In this document: in pieces, positions 53,601 through 62,019 of the stretch
Layout: each line of letters begins with the position of its first letter
How positions within the stretch are numbered: position 1 is the first letter of the stretch
Source: Bacteroidales bacterium
GTDB taxonomy: Bacteria > Bacteroidota > Bacteroidia > Bacteroidales > F082
Assembly (NCBI GenBank): GCA_019454985.1
Contig: JACFNF010000005.1
Coordinates: 1 to 64,000, forward strand
DNA length: 64,000 bases
Reading direction: 5' to 3'
Program-made: the position numbers and the translations under genes
The notes under the pieces: generated by a model
Database searches by the model: none
Seen by the model: only the letters and a program-made list of their open reading frames with translations
What the model was told of the DNA's origin: nothing

Positions 53601-55671
53601 AATCGGATCCATAACAACCTGTCGGAGTGTAGGTTGCACGTACTTTTACTTTGACTGGCTGTGCCCCCGAAATAGTATAAAGCAATGAGTCGGCCGTGGC
53701 TCCCTGAACCTTAGCGCCATTCACAAACCATTCATAGGTGAAATTGTTGTTTTTCGTAGCTTTAAAAGTCGTAACAGATTCGGCGCACACATTATTGCCT
53801 CCAATATGGCTGAGTTGAACTATCGGCTTTGGAAGCACAGTGATGGTAGCTTGTACGGTATCCACACATCCGGCAAGGTTGGTCGCTGTGGCTGAATAAG
53901 TATGTGAGCCGACCGAAGGAAATAGGAAAACAGGATTCACATTGGTGGTGTCGGGGTTGATCCACTTCCAGACGGAACCCTCCTGCCCGGTGAGTTTCAG
54001 ACGCAAAGGCTCCTCAACACAAATGGGGTTAAAGTTGGGTGTGATCACTAAATGTGGCTTGGCACTGATATCCACATTAACCGGTTTTATGGCATAACAA
54101 CCATTCACTGATTCACCTTTGATGTAATAAATTCCGTTGGTTGCTGCTTGTGGCGTGGCATACGCTTGTGTTGCCTGGGCATCAGTCCAATAACTGAACG
54201 TAAGGCCGGGGCTGCTTCCGGCAGTAATGGCAGGCAGTGTCAGGTTGACCGTTGCCGGCTCGCAAACTCTTGCCGGCTCGTGAATCACCACGGTGGGTGT
54301 TGGATTCACAGTGATGGTGGCTGTAGTGGACGACACAACGGCACAGCCCCCGCTCTGAACAATTGCCCTGAAATAAGTGGTCGTATTCAGCGGTTTCGAT
54401 ACAAAAGAGGTAGCATGATATAGCGTATCTACCCAGTTGTTCAGATCCGTTGAGTATTGCCATTTGAGGATGTTGCCGACATATCCATTGAGTGTTAATG
54501 GGCCACTGGTTGAGCCTTCACAAACGGTTTTTGAGCCCGAAAGTGTGCCACCCACAGAAGCAGGCGCTTTGATGACCGAGATGCTGTTCTGATTTGTACA
54601 ACCCGTAGCATCAACCGTTTCAACGACTGAAACAGTACCGTTGCCTACCGTTGCCCAATTAATTTCAAGCTCGTGTGTACCTTGTCCGTTCAAGATGGTT
54701 CCGCCATTGACCGTCCAGTTATAGCTGTGATTGGGTTCTGGATTGACAGTATAAAACGCCGTAGTGGGTAGGCCACAGATGCCAAGCGGGCCGATAATGT
54801 TAGGTGTAGGAAGAGGGTAAACAGTATTAGTGATTCCGGCTGATGTGGCCGAGCAGCCGGAAGCTGATGTAACAATCACCTTCACAACATCCCCGTTAAT
54901 AAGGCTGTTGGTAACAAAAACTGGACCTTCACCTGTTTGCTTTGGGACATCATTCACTAAAAAAGTATAATCTGTACCGCCTCCTGCACTGAAGGTTACA
55001 TTAGTGCCTGCACAATAAGGGTTGGCTCCCATTGAGCTGACAAGCGTGGGTGTGGGCAGTGGATTAACCGTAATGGAACCATTGGCTGAGCTGGCTCCGC
55101 ATGAGCCTGTAAGATTTACCGTAAAATTGAAATTACCTGCTGTGGTAGGTGTTCCGCTGATGGTAACAAGGTTGTTGTTGTATGAACCGGTTACTCCCGG
55201 CGGAAGTCCAATAAAATTAGCTCCTGTGGCATTTGTTGTGGCGTACGTAATGGTAGGCGCTAAAGGAGAGTTCAGACAGATCGTTTGAATATTGCTTCCA
55301 AGACCAGATGTCAGAGTAATTGTGCTGGTTTGATTGACAGTGATATAACTGTTCCTGGTTTTGGTGTTCTCAATTAAGCCATCACGAAGCGTGAGTTTAA
55401 CATTTTTCGAGCCTACGGTGTTATAGACCACCGTATGAGGTCCTTTACCATTGGCTGTTGCCGGATTAGCACCCGAACCAAAATCCCATTCCCAGGTCGT
55501 ATTTATGGTAGTTCCCACAGAAGCATCCGTAAAAACCACCTGCCCTCCGATACAGGTGACAGTGGGATTAGCCGTAAAGTCGGCTGTTTGGCCTATGGCA
55601 CGAGGGCTGCCGGCCAAAAACGAAAAAGTTGTGACCGATAAGAGGATCAAAAAGCGGTATAGTGTTTTCAT
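47629..55671 (-). CDS. Giant T9SS surface protein of PKD/Ig-like repeats (2680 residues)
   Basis: Signal peptide ~1-28 (ending AIGQ), then a PKD domain (WEWDFGSGANPATANG, KNVKLTLRDG). The body is a long array of Ig-like repeats of ~80-90 residues with conserved cysteines, alternating between units with GYxYxWYxNG and units with WWDGxxG plus YWAEGINSxGCxSRDT; about eight such double units can be followed. Near the end come VWSTGQTGAS, SGLAPSYCS and YYWSTGQTTQ units, then a type A sorting domain (VPNPSTGRFSI, GVYFVSIVKN). It is probably a filamentous cell-surface adhesin comparable in style to gliding adhesins such as SprB, though not clearly homologous. It is the last gene of a three-gene module, four bases after a PorP/SprF gene. 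Confidence 0.9.
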   Translation of the reverse strand: MKTLYRFLILLSVTTFSFLAGSPRAIGQTADFTANPTVTCIGGQVVFTDASVGTTINTTWEWDFGSGANPATANGKGPHTVVYNTVGSKNVKLTLRDGLIENTKTRNSYITVNQTSTITLTSGLGSNIQTICLNSPLAPTITYATTNATGANFIGLPPGVTGSYNNNLVTISGTPTTAGNFNFTVNLTGSCGASSANGSITVNPLPTPTLVSSMGANPYCAGTNVTFSAGGGTDYTFLVNDVPKQTGEGPVFVTNSLINGDVVKVIVTSASGCSATSAGITNTVYPLPTPNIIGPLGICGLPTTAFYTVNPEPNHSYNWTVNGGTILNGQGTHELEINWATVGNGTVSVVETVDATGCTNQNSISVIKAPASVGGTLSGSKTVCEGSTSGPLTLNGYVGNILKWQYSTDLNNWVDTLYHATSFVSKPLNTTTYFRAIVQSGGCAVVSSTTATITVNPTPTVVIHEPARVCEPATVNLTLPAITAGSSPGLTFSYWTDAQATQAYATPQAATNGIYYIKGESVNGCYAIKPVNVDISAKPHLVITPNFNPICVEEPLRLKLTGQEGSVWKWINPDTTNVNPVFLFPSVGSHTYSATATNLAGCVDTVQATITVLPKPIVQLSHIGGNNVCAESVTTFKATKNNNFTYEWFVNGAKVQGATADSLLYTISGAQPVKVKVRATYTPTGCYGSDSITVNPIQPPVLVMQATKLELCKGSQTYITLSSPSTPPVYFAWGDGLQGNVLTRGFIPTQDTLVWAEAINSTGCIMRDTVHILVRDTLAFTINASNNGNPVCTGNEVTFTGPAAASYKYQWYVNGTAVADAKQRTFVRSFAQNATVRLIVNDTVVGCSGSHFVNITTKPAPVVDLGPDQQICQGYTVNLTGPAGTGYSYAWYRNNEATPLTTNRELHYIVPAGTSLLRLEVSSPEGCTTTDEMSISSKAVPGISLTANAAEVCEGTDITLTLTTTNATGYSWWDNFTGSKTRIYTDAIGDSTYVFWAEAVNSLGCTARDTVEVFVRSKPTVTIQPSGGNTNICINEQATLTGPNQPGYQYQWYLNGNPAGSNSHQFSFTMLANAEVKLKVTDSHGCSNTSSPLQLQVIDLPGIILTPDSLSVCLGNNFTLKINNQNVVSYSWFDGLAGHLKQRTFATDSLGVGNFIYWAEGKNAAGCVSRDTTIVKVLALPIAHINPPPLTTICQGQTVTLNTTVLPGHQYKWLIGNDSVGSGSTYVFNKLETKTIKLKVTNSNGCVSTDEITINVEEAPVVDLGGDRTVCQNHTLELSGPENENYTYKWFVDGVQINDSDYHYSFVVTQPLLVKLEVKVGNCTSSDQITVTPIESPLIAISSNSSQICSGDTIFLSVATQNASSHIWWDGFTGYTNRAYVPTVNDTTLHLWAEAVNGMGCTSRDSVSVRINPVPEVPLSISGGSNLICFNSTATISGPQIEGHHYQWYVDDVPVGTNSYQYSFTVTKDVTVKLVVEDINGCTNENQIAVFARIMPGIILTPDSLDVCLGDSYTLQINTVNVNSFAWFDGLMGHLNQRSFSPTTAGTYVYWAEGINNFGCVSRDTTIVTVHELPQAEIFSDGPTTVCEGTTITLTGNGGDNETHEWFVGGELVSNTSSYSFEVQETTPVTLRLTNEYGCQDTAMIIIHTLDKPLIELGSDFESCDGYLLHFSAPVDPGYSYIWYNNNVFASFDTTYSFILTGHTQIKLFVFSAEGCLASDSVFITRLPSPFISLFPPSTEMCLGETATLSLTTNGNSFIWWDGLGTNVNTRSFTPSVSDSTYAFWAEAINTIGCISRDTAYVTVNNPPDIHIEIQGVANTFCKYSQAIVQGPDVEGYQYQWYINGVAAGDNSNRLQFPVLSESLVKLEVTDANGCLGSDSLTVFMHNEPGIILTPDSLDICFGDSFTLHINPQNVVSFAWWDGLAGNLLDRTIYPTFSDTTYVYWAQGINSIGCISYDTAYISVHSDPQTILLSPMGTSICRGDTMFLETPQIPGYTYEWTIDGMVVSTQPILEFEAENTVMVTLTTTNEYGCSSSESVEIEVFDTPQIELGETIQACEGSSILLQGPLGAGYTYEWFVNGEAVGVYTPDFEYTVSVQAVIRLDMNTNNGCTASDSVLVIPLDTPKVEITASTSNLCIGNPVTLTAEITDAVAFEWWDGYVNPVRTVFPTTPGLKKYWAKVTSAANCISTDTISVIVHPMPEMFLNIAEGASSVCAGSEITFSVSENSGIDIDYVIWDHSVTVPVGNEPVLYFEKTFTQSAWFSAEMISSAGCQVSDSIFITVEALPVMTISNDTTVCQGSTLSLKATGGDYCIWSDDNGPLAQGYTFTIEALETKTYYASVYNDGDLGCSTTDQVTVFVEPLPVLTVQASQQNECGGTPVVLSATGANTYVWSTGQTGASIVVAPYQTTVYTVTGFTAFGCMQSVSLTLNVIPAPEVTLSGLAPSYCSNQTPVTLTGLPEGGIYSGAGVLNGKFYPSIAGPGTHMIVYTVVNSFGCTGSDTLQTTVIVVPESINLGEDIAICPHEQVVLDAGPGFDSYYWSTGQTTQKITIKGNAYFAGTTRTITVIAMTQECAVSGSLNLTVRDDCYIGLDELERGESIVLVPNPSTGRFSIVNDGNEGRLEVSIFDGRSANVFKTAFEDCSGQGRQCEINLSHLPKGVYFVSIVKNNRSYMRKLVIM

Positions 55672-55674
55672 AGG

Positions 55675-56682
55675 TTAGTTCCTCCGGTATTTTTGTTCGT
55701 ACATCTGCTGATATTCGTGCAACATATAGCGTTTGTTCTTATGTTTACCAGGCTTTGGCTGCCTTGGCGTGGCTTCTGCCTGTTGGTATTGCCCAAAGCG
55801 GAAGCCAATGGTAATTTCGTGCGAGCCTCCTCCGTAATGGTGAATGCCGCCAATACCCAATTCGTAAGAATAATGAAAATTCATGCTGTTAAAGAGCTCT
55901 CCACCAACACCTAAGGCCACTACCTGACTGTTTCGGTAGAGGGCGCTGATCCAGAATTTATCGGCATAAGAGAGTTGAGCCGAAAGATCTACAATGGTAG
56001 GAGTGTTTGTAGTGCGCCGCGCAACAAGCATGGGTTTCAAAGACCAATCGGTTCCAATGATAAAACGGTTAGCGATGTGAAACAAAAACTCCTGTTCAAA
56101 AGCAAACCGGCCCTGACTCTGGTTGTAATATGCATCCTTGGTGCGAAACAAGGTGGGCATGCCCAGACCTGTTTCAAACAGATTGTGGTAGTAAACAAGG
56201 CCAAAACCTCCATTGTAGGTAGTGCCGTTAAGTTGATCTAAATTCCTAAAAAGCGGATCGTAGATATTGCCATTTATGTTGTCAACACGAACGGTGTTTT
56301 GATATCCACTCCCCCAAATGCCAAAATGCAAAAATTGATTTTCCGTCATCTCAAGCCGGTAGGTGAGGCTAACCAAACCTTTGAAGCGTTCAAGAATATC
56401 AACTTTATCCATAAAAGCTTCAGCGCCTAAAAACAAATTCGCGCCAATATGGAAATGAGTATTGAAGCGCATCGTTTCGGGGCTGAATTTGCCAAAATCA
56501 AGCCAGTCTTTCCGGTAATTAAAGAAAAGGGCTCCTTTGTCAGTGCCTCCGGCTGTGGCAGGTGTCAATGAGTAGGGATTGACAAGATAGTGATCCGTCA
56601 TGGGGAACTGTTGCGCCGATGTGTTTCGGGAAAGCCATATACTCATGGCTGCTAACAGGAAATACCGAAGCTGCTTCATCAT
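55675..56682 (-). CDS. PorP/SprF family T9SS outer-membrane protein (module 1)
   Basis: A 335-residue outer-membrane beta-barrel of the PorP/SprF family. Signal peptide ~1-24 (ending NTSAQ), then FPMTDHYLVNPYSLTPA, FFNYRKDWLDF, FHIGANLFLGAEAF and GGGSHEITIGFRF, the family signatures. In known T9SS systems such proteins are needed for export or surface anchoring of the neighbouring type B-sorted or SprB-like protein. It overlaps the upstream type B-sorted gene by four bases. Paralogous to 62020-63093. Confidence 0.92.
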   Translation of the reverse strand: MMKQLRYFLLAAMSIWLSRNTSAQQFPMTDHYLVNPYSLTPATAGGTDKGALFFNYRKDWLDFGKFSPETMRFNTHFHIGANLFLGAEAFMDKVDILERFKGLVSLTYRLEMTENQFLHFGIWGSGYQNTVRVDNINGNIYDPLFRNLDQLNGTTYNGGFGLVYYHNLFETGLGMPTLFRTKDAYYNQSQGRFAFEQEFLFHIANRFIIGTDWSLKPMLVARRTTNTPTIVDLSAQLSYADKFWISALYRNSQVVALGVGGELFNSMNFHYSYELGIGGIHHYGGGSHEITIGFRFGQYQQAEATPRQPKPGKHKNKRYMLHEYQQMYEQKYRRN

Positions 56683-58253
56683 CTCAACAGGGTTATGGTT
56701 CCTTTAAAGAGTTCACCTCCCGACCCTTCCACTATGTAAAAGTAAGAGCCTTCGGGAAGGGGATTGTTATTGTATTGCCCTTTCCAGTCATTCTGGTAAT
56801 CGTTGTTGTAGTACACCTGCAAACCCGAACGGGAGTAAATGGTCACTTTCACGGGTTTCAGACTGTTGAGCATCGGAATCTCCCAGGTGTCGTTGTATCC
56901 ATCGCCATTTGGGGTGAGGATGTTGGAGATGGTGAGGCTGGGGTCATAAGGGAATTCACTTTGTAATGCGCTGATCCTAACAGGATTGCTTGCGCAACCA
57001 TTGCGATATGAAACCGCAGTGTAAATGCCTTCCCGCGTGATATTGAAAAATTCGTTGCGTATGGTTCCGTTCCAAATCACATAATCAAACGACCCATTGG
57101 CTTTCAAGTGGATGGTTTCGTTTTTGTAAAGAGTGAGCGGAAGATGCTCAATTGGAGTGCCATCGGAAAAAGTGATGGTAAGTTGTGGCTTCTGTTGAAT
57201 GGCCACAGGTTTTGATTTCGTTGCCTGACAACCTGTGGTTGAAACAACGTTCAACACAACAGGATATGTCTTAGCTTGATCGAAAGTGACTGTAGGATTT
57301 TGTTGGTCGGATATAGTTCCGTTGTCAAAGTTCCAGTTCCAGCTTTCAATTTCACCAACCGCCATCGAAGCTTTCCCCTCGAATGCAACGGCCTGTTGCA
57401 AACAGTTGTTTGAATATTCGAAATCCAACTGTGGAATATCGCCTACCTTTACCGGAAGATAAACTGTATGGGGCTCTTCGCTATACTGGGTGGTCACTTT
57501 GATACCAACCAACCATTCGCCGGGTTGCGTGAAAAGATATGATGTGCGTAAGCCAATGGCATCGTCATATTCCAGATCGCCATCGAGATCCCATTCGATT
57601 TTCTGAATGACATCGTTGGTGGTGATTCGTGCTTCAAAAAAAGTTGAATCGCCAATGCAAGTTTTTGTCGCCGTGAATGAAGGAATCGTGGTATAGTTGA
57701 CATAAACCACGGCCTGTGCTTGCGCGCTGCAGCCAAAAGCATTTGTTCCGGTCACAACATAAACATTTTCAGGAAGAACCGGACTAACAAAAAAATGTGC
57801 ATTTGTGCTGCCATCCGGCCAGAGATAGGTAAGCGCCCCGGAAGCGTTGAGAAGAACGGCTTCTCCCGGAAGCAGGGTGGTGTTTGCTGGTTGAACCACC
57901 ACATTAGGACGTGGGTTGACGGTTACTTTCACCGTATCGCTTTGCACTGTACCTTGAAGATTGGTAATTCTTGCCCAGTATTCATTGGTGGCCGTGGCTT
58001 TGAATCGAATAACGCGCGATGTTTCACCCGTGCTCCAAAGATAACTGAGAGCCAGCGGCGCTTGCAAAACAACGCTGTCGCCGGCACAAACCACGCGATC
58101 CGGACCCAAAAAACCGTCGGCAACAAGCCGCAAATCCATATCAACGTTTTGCAGTTCGCAATGGGTTCCATCTGTGTGGGCACGACAAGGCAATGTCAGG
58201 CTAAACAACAGCAAACCCAGAAAAACTGCCAACGGGCGGGGTAAGTATTTCAT
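56679..58253 (-). CDS. Ig/PKD-repeat protein with T9SS type B (gliding-associated) sorting domain
   Basis: A 524-residue secreted protein. Signal peptide ~1-26 (ending CRA). Several Ig-like units follow (YLWSTGETSRVI, YLWPDGSTNAHF), then PKD-like units (IEWDLDGDLEYDD, WNWNFDNGT). The last ~85 residues are the gliding motility-associated, CHU_C-type domain (ILTPNGDGYNDTWEIP, VTIYSRSGLQVYY, GQYNNNPLPEGSYFYIVE), i.e. a T9SS type B sorting domain. It is the first gene of module 1, with a good promoter upstream, and overlaps the PorP/SprF gene that probably assists its export. Confidence 0.9.
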   Translation of the reverse strand: MKYLPRPLAVFLGLLLFSLTLPCRAHTDGTHCELQNVDMDLRLVADGFLGPDRVVCAGDSVVLQAPLALSYLWSTGETSRVIRFKATATNEYWARITNLQGTVQSDTVKVTVNPRPNVVVQPANTTLLPGEAVLLNASGALTYLWPDGSTNAHFFVSPVLPENVYVVTGTNAFGCSAQAQAVVYVNYTTIPSFTATKTCIGDSTFFEARITTNDVIQKIEWDLDGDLEYDDAIGLRTSYLFTQPGEWLVGIKVTTQYSEEPHTVYLPVKVGDIPQLDFEYSNNCLQQAVAFEGKASMAVGEIESWNWNFDNGTISDQQNPTVTFDQAKTYPVVLNVVSTTGCQATKSKPVAIQQKPQLTITFSDGTPIEHLPLTLYKNETIHLKANGSFDYVIWNGTIRNEFFNITREGIYTAVSYRNGCASNPVRISALQSEFPYDPSLTISNILTPNGDGYNDTWEIPMLNSLKPVKVTIYSRSGLQVYYNNDYQNDWKGQYNNNPLPEGSYFYIVEGSGGELFKGTITLLR

Positions 58254-58283
58254 ACCTTGGCTTTCAATTGTTAATTAAACGGG

Positions 58284-58314
58284 TAAAAATACACTGACTT
58301 TGTTAATTCTCAAA
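58284..58314 (-). promoter_or_regulatory. Promoter of T9SS module 1
   Basis: On the minus strand TTTG (58311-58314), a 19-base spacer and TATTTTTA (58284-58291), one mismatch from TAnnTTTG. It lies 31 bases before the first gene of the module. The rest of the 269-base gap (58254-58522) shows nothing recognisable. Confidence 0.45.
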
Positions 58315-58522
58315 ACACAATTCTACAAAATTCATGTTTTTGTTAAAAAAAAGACAAATAAAAAACAATTTCGATCTGACAAATTCTCTGAATGCAGTCA
58401 AAACGCCCGTTTCATAACGAAAGGAAAAGATGGAATATGGAAAAACGGACAATTTTATTTTTGCGCGAAATCGAAAGAAACTCCCTCAATTGTTGAACGA
58501 AATACTAACTGTCAGCTTGGCT

Positions 58523-61500
58523 TTATTCAAAGATTAACCGCCGGACTTCCTGACCCTTTTCGTGAATCAGTATCATTGTGTTCAGGCCTTTGAATCTGAT
58601 GGGGAAATCAAAACGCAGAATTTCGCCTTTTTCTATGCTATGTTTATGCTCATCTTGCCAGATTATATTTCCTTTTCCATCAAACAATTCCAGGCGAAGA
58701 TTGGAAACCGGCTGATGAAAACGAATATTTACAAATCCTTTGGAAGGATTGGGAAAAATGTCGGCTAACGAATTGCCTTCAGGCTTTTCGTTCAATGATG
58801 TATAGCAATCATCACGCACAAAAATTGTAATTTGATCGCCGGTAGCACAGCCAGCATACACACCCGCCACACTGATGGTTTTCGCGGTTCCGGACATAAC
58901 CGAATTGCCTTCGAAAACAATTTGCCGACTAGTCTCACCCGTTGACCAATAATAAAACTCAAATCCGGGGCCGGCATCAAGTGTCACCGATTCGTGCGGA
59001 CAAATGATTCTGTCATTACCTAAGTTGATGCTATTATTAAAGTCAACTACCTGAATCACAACAGAATCTATTCCTGTGCACCCTTCAGGATTGGTAAACT
59101 GATAATAAATCGTATGAAAACCGGGTCCGGCAATTTGAGGGTTGAAAATATTGCCATTGACCAACGACCCGATAAATGTTCCTCCGGTTGGGAAGCCTTC
59201 CACAACATCGGGCGGATCGCCGGGACAATAGGTTGGTAGAAGTCCGCTGATGCTTACTGTTGGTGCAGGCCGCACAGTAATACTAGCCGAAGCAGTACTG
59301 CTACAACCGGCCAGAGTTTTGCCGGTAACCGTAAAAACCTGATTTTCGGTCGGATTAACCGTGATGATAGCCCCGTTCATGCCGTTGTCCCAGGTGTAAG
59401 TGTTTGCACCGGAAGCACTTAAAATAATACTGTTGCCTTTACAAATACTGGCTGCCTCAGGCTGAACCACAACCGAAGGGGTTGGGTTGACTGTAACGAG
59501 AACCGAATCAATACTTTCGCAAGAGGTGGGCATTGGTCCGGTGACAACGGCCTTATACCAGGTTGTGGCCATAGGATTCACGATGATGTTGTATCCATTG
59601 CCAATGAGTTGATTTCCAGCATACCAACTGCAAGAAACCCCACCCGATGCAACAAGTTGTACGCTTTGACCCTGACAGATTGATTGCGCTCCGTTGATAG
59701 TGATGACTGGCGGAGCAACGGCCACAATGGAAATTTCTTTTGTAGTGCTGCAACCACCGCTGCCAATGCCTTTTACGGTGATGGTCGTCGTCTGCATTAT
59801 GGTAAAAGTCCGGCTGGTAGTGGTTTGGCCGTTGAGCGGCTCAACAATTGTCCCGTTCCAGATCAACGTATCAACGACTGATGATGGTGATACTGTAACG
59901 ATAACGGTTGCTTCATCGCCACTACACAATTGTTGAATATTGCCTTCGGTGCTGAGCTCGAAATCGGGAATGGCATAAACATTAACCACACAGGTATCCG
60001 TCATGGAGCAACCGTATCCGTTGGTGGCTTTAAACCAGCAATAAAATGTGCCCGGCTCGGTAGCCTGAAATAAAAAACTGGTTTCCGTGCTCCCATCATA
60101 CCAACTAAAGCTTTCGGCAAACATAGCTGAACCTTGTATCATAACCGATTGCCCAATGCAAAGTGACGCCTGGTGCGGGCTTACCTGAACGCTAGGATGC
60201 TCACGCGGAATCACTTCTACCGAATCGGACGAGACACAGCCGTTTATATTGGTGATCTGAAGTTTGATCATCGTAGTATCGGCAACAATCCATTGGATGG
60301 CTGAATCAGTCAGTGGAAGGACGTTCCCGTTGGCATACCATTCATAAAAAAGGCCGGGTTCACTGGGCCCTGCAATGACGACGGTATCACCTTGACAAGC
60401 CGAAATGGTAAGACCTAAATCAAAAGGCGTTTTTGGTAAAACAGTGACCAAAATGGTGTCGGATGCCTGACAGCCCGTATTGTCTATGACCCGAAGCCAA
60501 ACTTCATCAGTCGAGTCTGGGCAATACAAAATAGAGGAGGTGGTTTGGCCGGTGCTCCACAAATAGCTGCTGCCCTCCGCTTCCGGCACACTCAATTCAA
60601 CACAATCATCCATGCAAACCTCGCGATCCGAGCCAAGATCTACCGAACAAGTAGTACAAAATCCTGGCTCATAGGGAATGTTTTGGCTGAATACACATAG
60701 TCTGTTGCGCAGAGCTTCCCGTTCAGGGCTTTCCGGGAGCATTTGCACATAGTCCATGGCAATCAGGCAGTTGTATTCTGTGGGTTGCTGTTCGGCTTCT
60801 GTCACAGCGTTACCTGCTAACTCAAAAAGATTGTCGGGAATTCTTCCATCCCAGCTCAAATTGATCAGTGCTTTGTTGTTGCCAATACCGGAGTATGTAC
60901 TCTGCGTATCACCAATGATATTGATGCCCGAAATCACTGCGTCGGATTCTACCACAAGACTGAGATTGTAGAATCTTAAATCTGTGGGAATGTTGCCACT
61001 CAGGCTAATCAAAAGGGTGTTTCCGGTAATGCCTTGCTGAATCGTGGTGGACTGCCTGACAATTTGATAATCAATAATTTCTTCTTCAGTAGTCATCCAG
61101 ATTTGATCCGTACCGTTTTTACCATAAGTGTTGCTGATATAATTGAAATCACTGAAAAAATTGGCCTGTGGGTAGTCTTCAACAATGCGGTGGGTAAAAA
61201 TTGGCATCCACAAATGCTTGCCTTCGGCTGCTGATGCTGCAAAAAAATCAGCCATTTGCTTCACATTGGTGTTTTCGGCTAAAGCCCTGTTGAGCTCTAA
61301 AGGTTGCAGCCAATTGGCGAAGCTGCCCACATCGAGGCCATCATCGGGGATAATGCCCCAGGCACCCATGCGAAGCGTGCTGCGATATCCCTGACTGAAA
61401 GCGGCGTCCGTGTAAGCAGTTGCGCCATTGGGATTGACAAATGTTCGGGTTTTTACACCTCCGGGTACGGTGTTTAATAAACGTTTTCGGATAAAACTTT

Positions 61501-62008
61501 CGTTCCGTTTGATGGAATATGCCATGTAATCCGGTTCGGTGAAGGCATCAGATGTGAATCCGTGGTTGTAGATGGAGCAGCCGTTCTGGATCATTGTGGC
61601 CAACTGACTCCAACTTACGGTGCCATAGTTATTGCCTTCCTGGTGCATGTCTTCGTTGTTGAAGCCACTAAACGAAAATACTGAATTGCTCAGACGGAAA
61701 GGAATATCGTTCCCGCATCCGTCTGTGTAAAAGAGTCCGGGATAATTTGTCCCGCTTTGGTTTATTCCGGTAAAAAACGGGAATCCCACCGTAAAGACAT
61801 CTTTAAAACCGTCATCAGTGTGAAAGCTTATCGCAAAATCTTTGTTGTAACGCAACACAGCTTTACTCACGGTCGCAGTGCTTGGTGGCGTTTCAAAAGT
61901 AATCATCACATATTGTACGCCGGGTGGTAAATTTTCTTGGGCAAAGAGAGGTTCTACACCTGACAAAGCCAAGAGCATAAAAAATATAAATAAAAGGCGG
62001 CGTAACAT
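58523..62008 (-). CDS. T9SS protein with polysaccharide-deacetylase-like head and Ig-like repeats
   Basis: A 1161-residue secreted protein. Signal peptide ~1-24 (ending LFAQ). Residues ~50-330 resemble a NodB-type polysaccharide deacetylase: ISFHTDDGF (61-68, compare TFDDG), NHGFTSD with His149, FVNPNG, and a late MPIFTHRI. The second His of the usual H-x3-H metal pair is not in place, so activity is uncertain. Ig-like repeats follow (YLWSTGQTTSS, YEWYANG, YTWDNGMNG). The end matches the giant protein closely (GPGFxxYYWSTGxT, VRDDCY), then a type A sorting domain (FPNPSKGFVNI). Third gene of module 2. Confidence 0.85.
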   Translation of the reverse strand: MLRRLLFIFFMLLALSGVEPLFAQENLPPGVQYVMITFETPPSTATVSKAVLRYNKDFAISFHTDDGFKDVFTVGFPFFTGINQSGTNYPGLFYTDGCGNDIPFRLSNSVFSFSGFNNEDMHQEGNNYGTVSWSQLATMIQNGCSIYNHGFTSDAFTEPDYMAYSIKRNESFIRKRLLNTVPGGVKTRTFVNPNGATAYTDAAFSQGYRSTLRMGAWGIIPDDGLDVGSFANWLQPLELNRALAENTNVKQMADFFAASAAEGKHLWMPIFTHRIVEDYPQANFFSDFNYISNTYGKNGTDQIWMTTEEEIIDYQIVRQSTTIQQGITGNTLLISLSGNIPTDLRFYNLSLVVESDAVISGINIIGDTQSTYSGIGNNKALINLSWDGRIPDNLFELAGNAVTEAEQQPTEYNCLIAMDYVQMLPESPEREALRNRLCVFSQNIPYEPGFCTTCSVDLGSDREVCMDDCVELSVPEAEGSSYLWSTGQTTSSILYCPDSTDEVWLRVIDNTGCQASDTILVTVLPKTPFDLGLTISACQGDTVVIAGPSEPGLFYEWYANGNVLPLTDSAIQWIVADTTMIKLQITNINGCVSSDSVEVIPREHPSVQVSPHQASLCIGQSVMIQGSAMFAESFSWYDGSTETSFLFQATEPGTFYCWFKATNGYGCSMTDTCVVNVYAIPDFELSTEGNIQQLCSGDEATVIVTVSPSSVVDTLIWNGTIVEPLNGQTTTSRTFTIMQTTTITVKGIGSGGCSTTKEISIVAVAPPVITINGAQSICQGQSVQLVASGGVSCSWYAGNQLIGNGYNIIVNPMATTWYKAVVTGPMPTSCESIDSVLVTVNPTPSVVVQPEAASICKGNSIILSASGANTYTWDNGMNGAIITVNPTENQVFTVTGKTLAGCSSTASASITVRPAPTVSISGLLPTYCPGDPPDVVEGFPTGGTFIGSLVNGNIFNPQIAGPGFHTIYYQFTNPEGCTGIDSVVIQVVDFNNSINLGNDRIICPHESVTLDAGPGFEFYYWSTGETSRQIVFEGNSVMSGTAKTISVAGVYAGCATGDQITIFVRDDCYTSLNEKPEGNSLADIFPNPSKGFVNIRFHQPVSNLRLELFDGKGNIIWQDEHKHSIEKGEILRFDFPIRFKGLNTMILIHEKGQEVRRLIFE

Positions 62009-62019
62009 TTTATAGGCAG

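Noticed and set aside
47629..55671. Possible CRISPR array because of recurring sequence
   Set aside because: The repetition is coding, long (~240-270 bases per unit), imperfect, and stays in frame as Ig-like domains.
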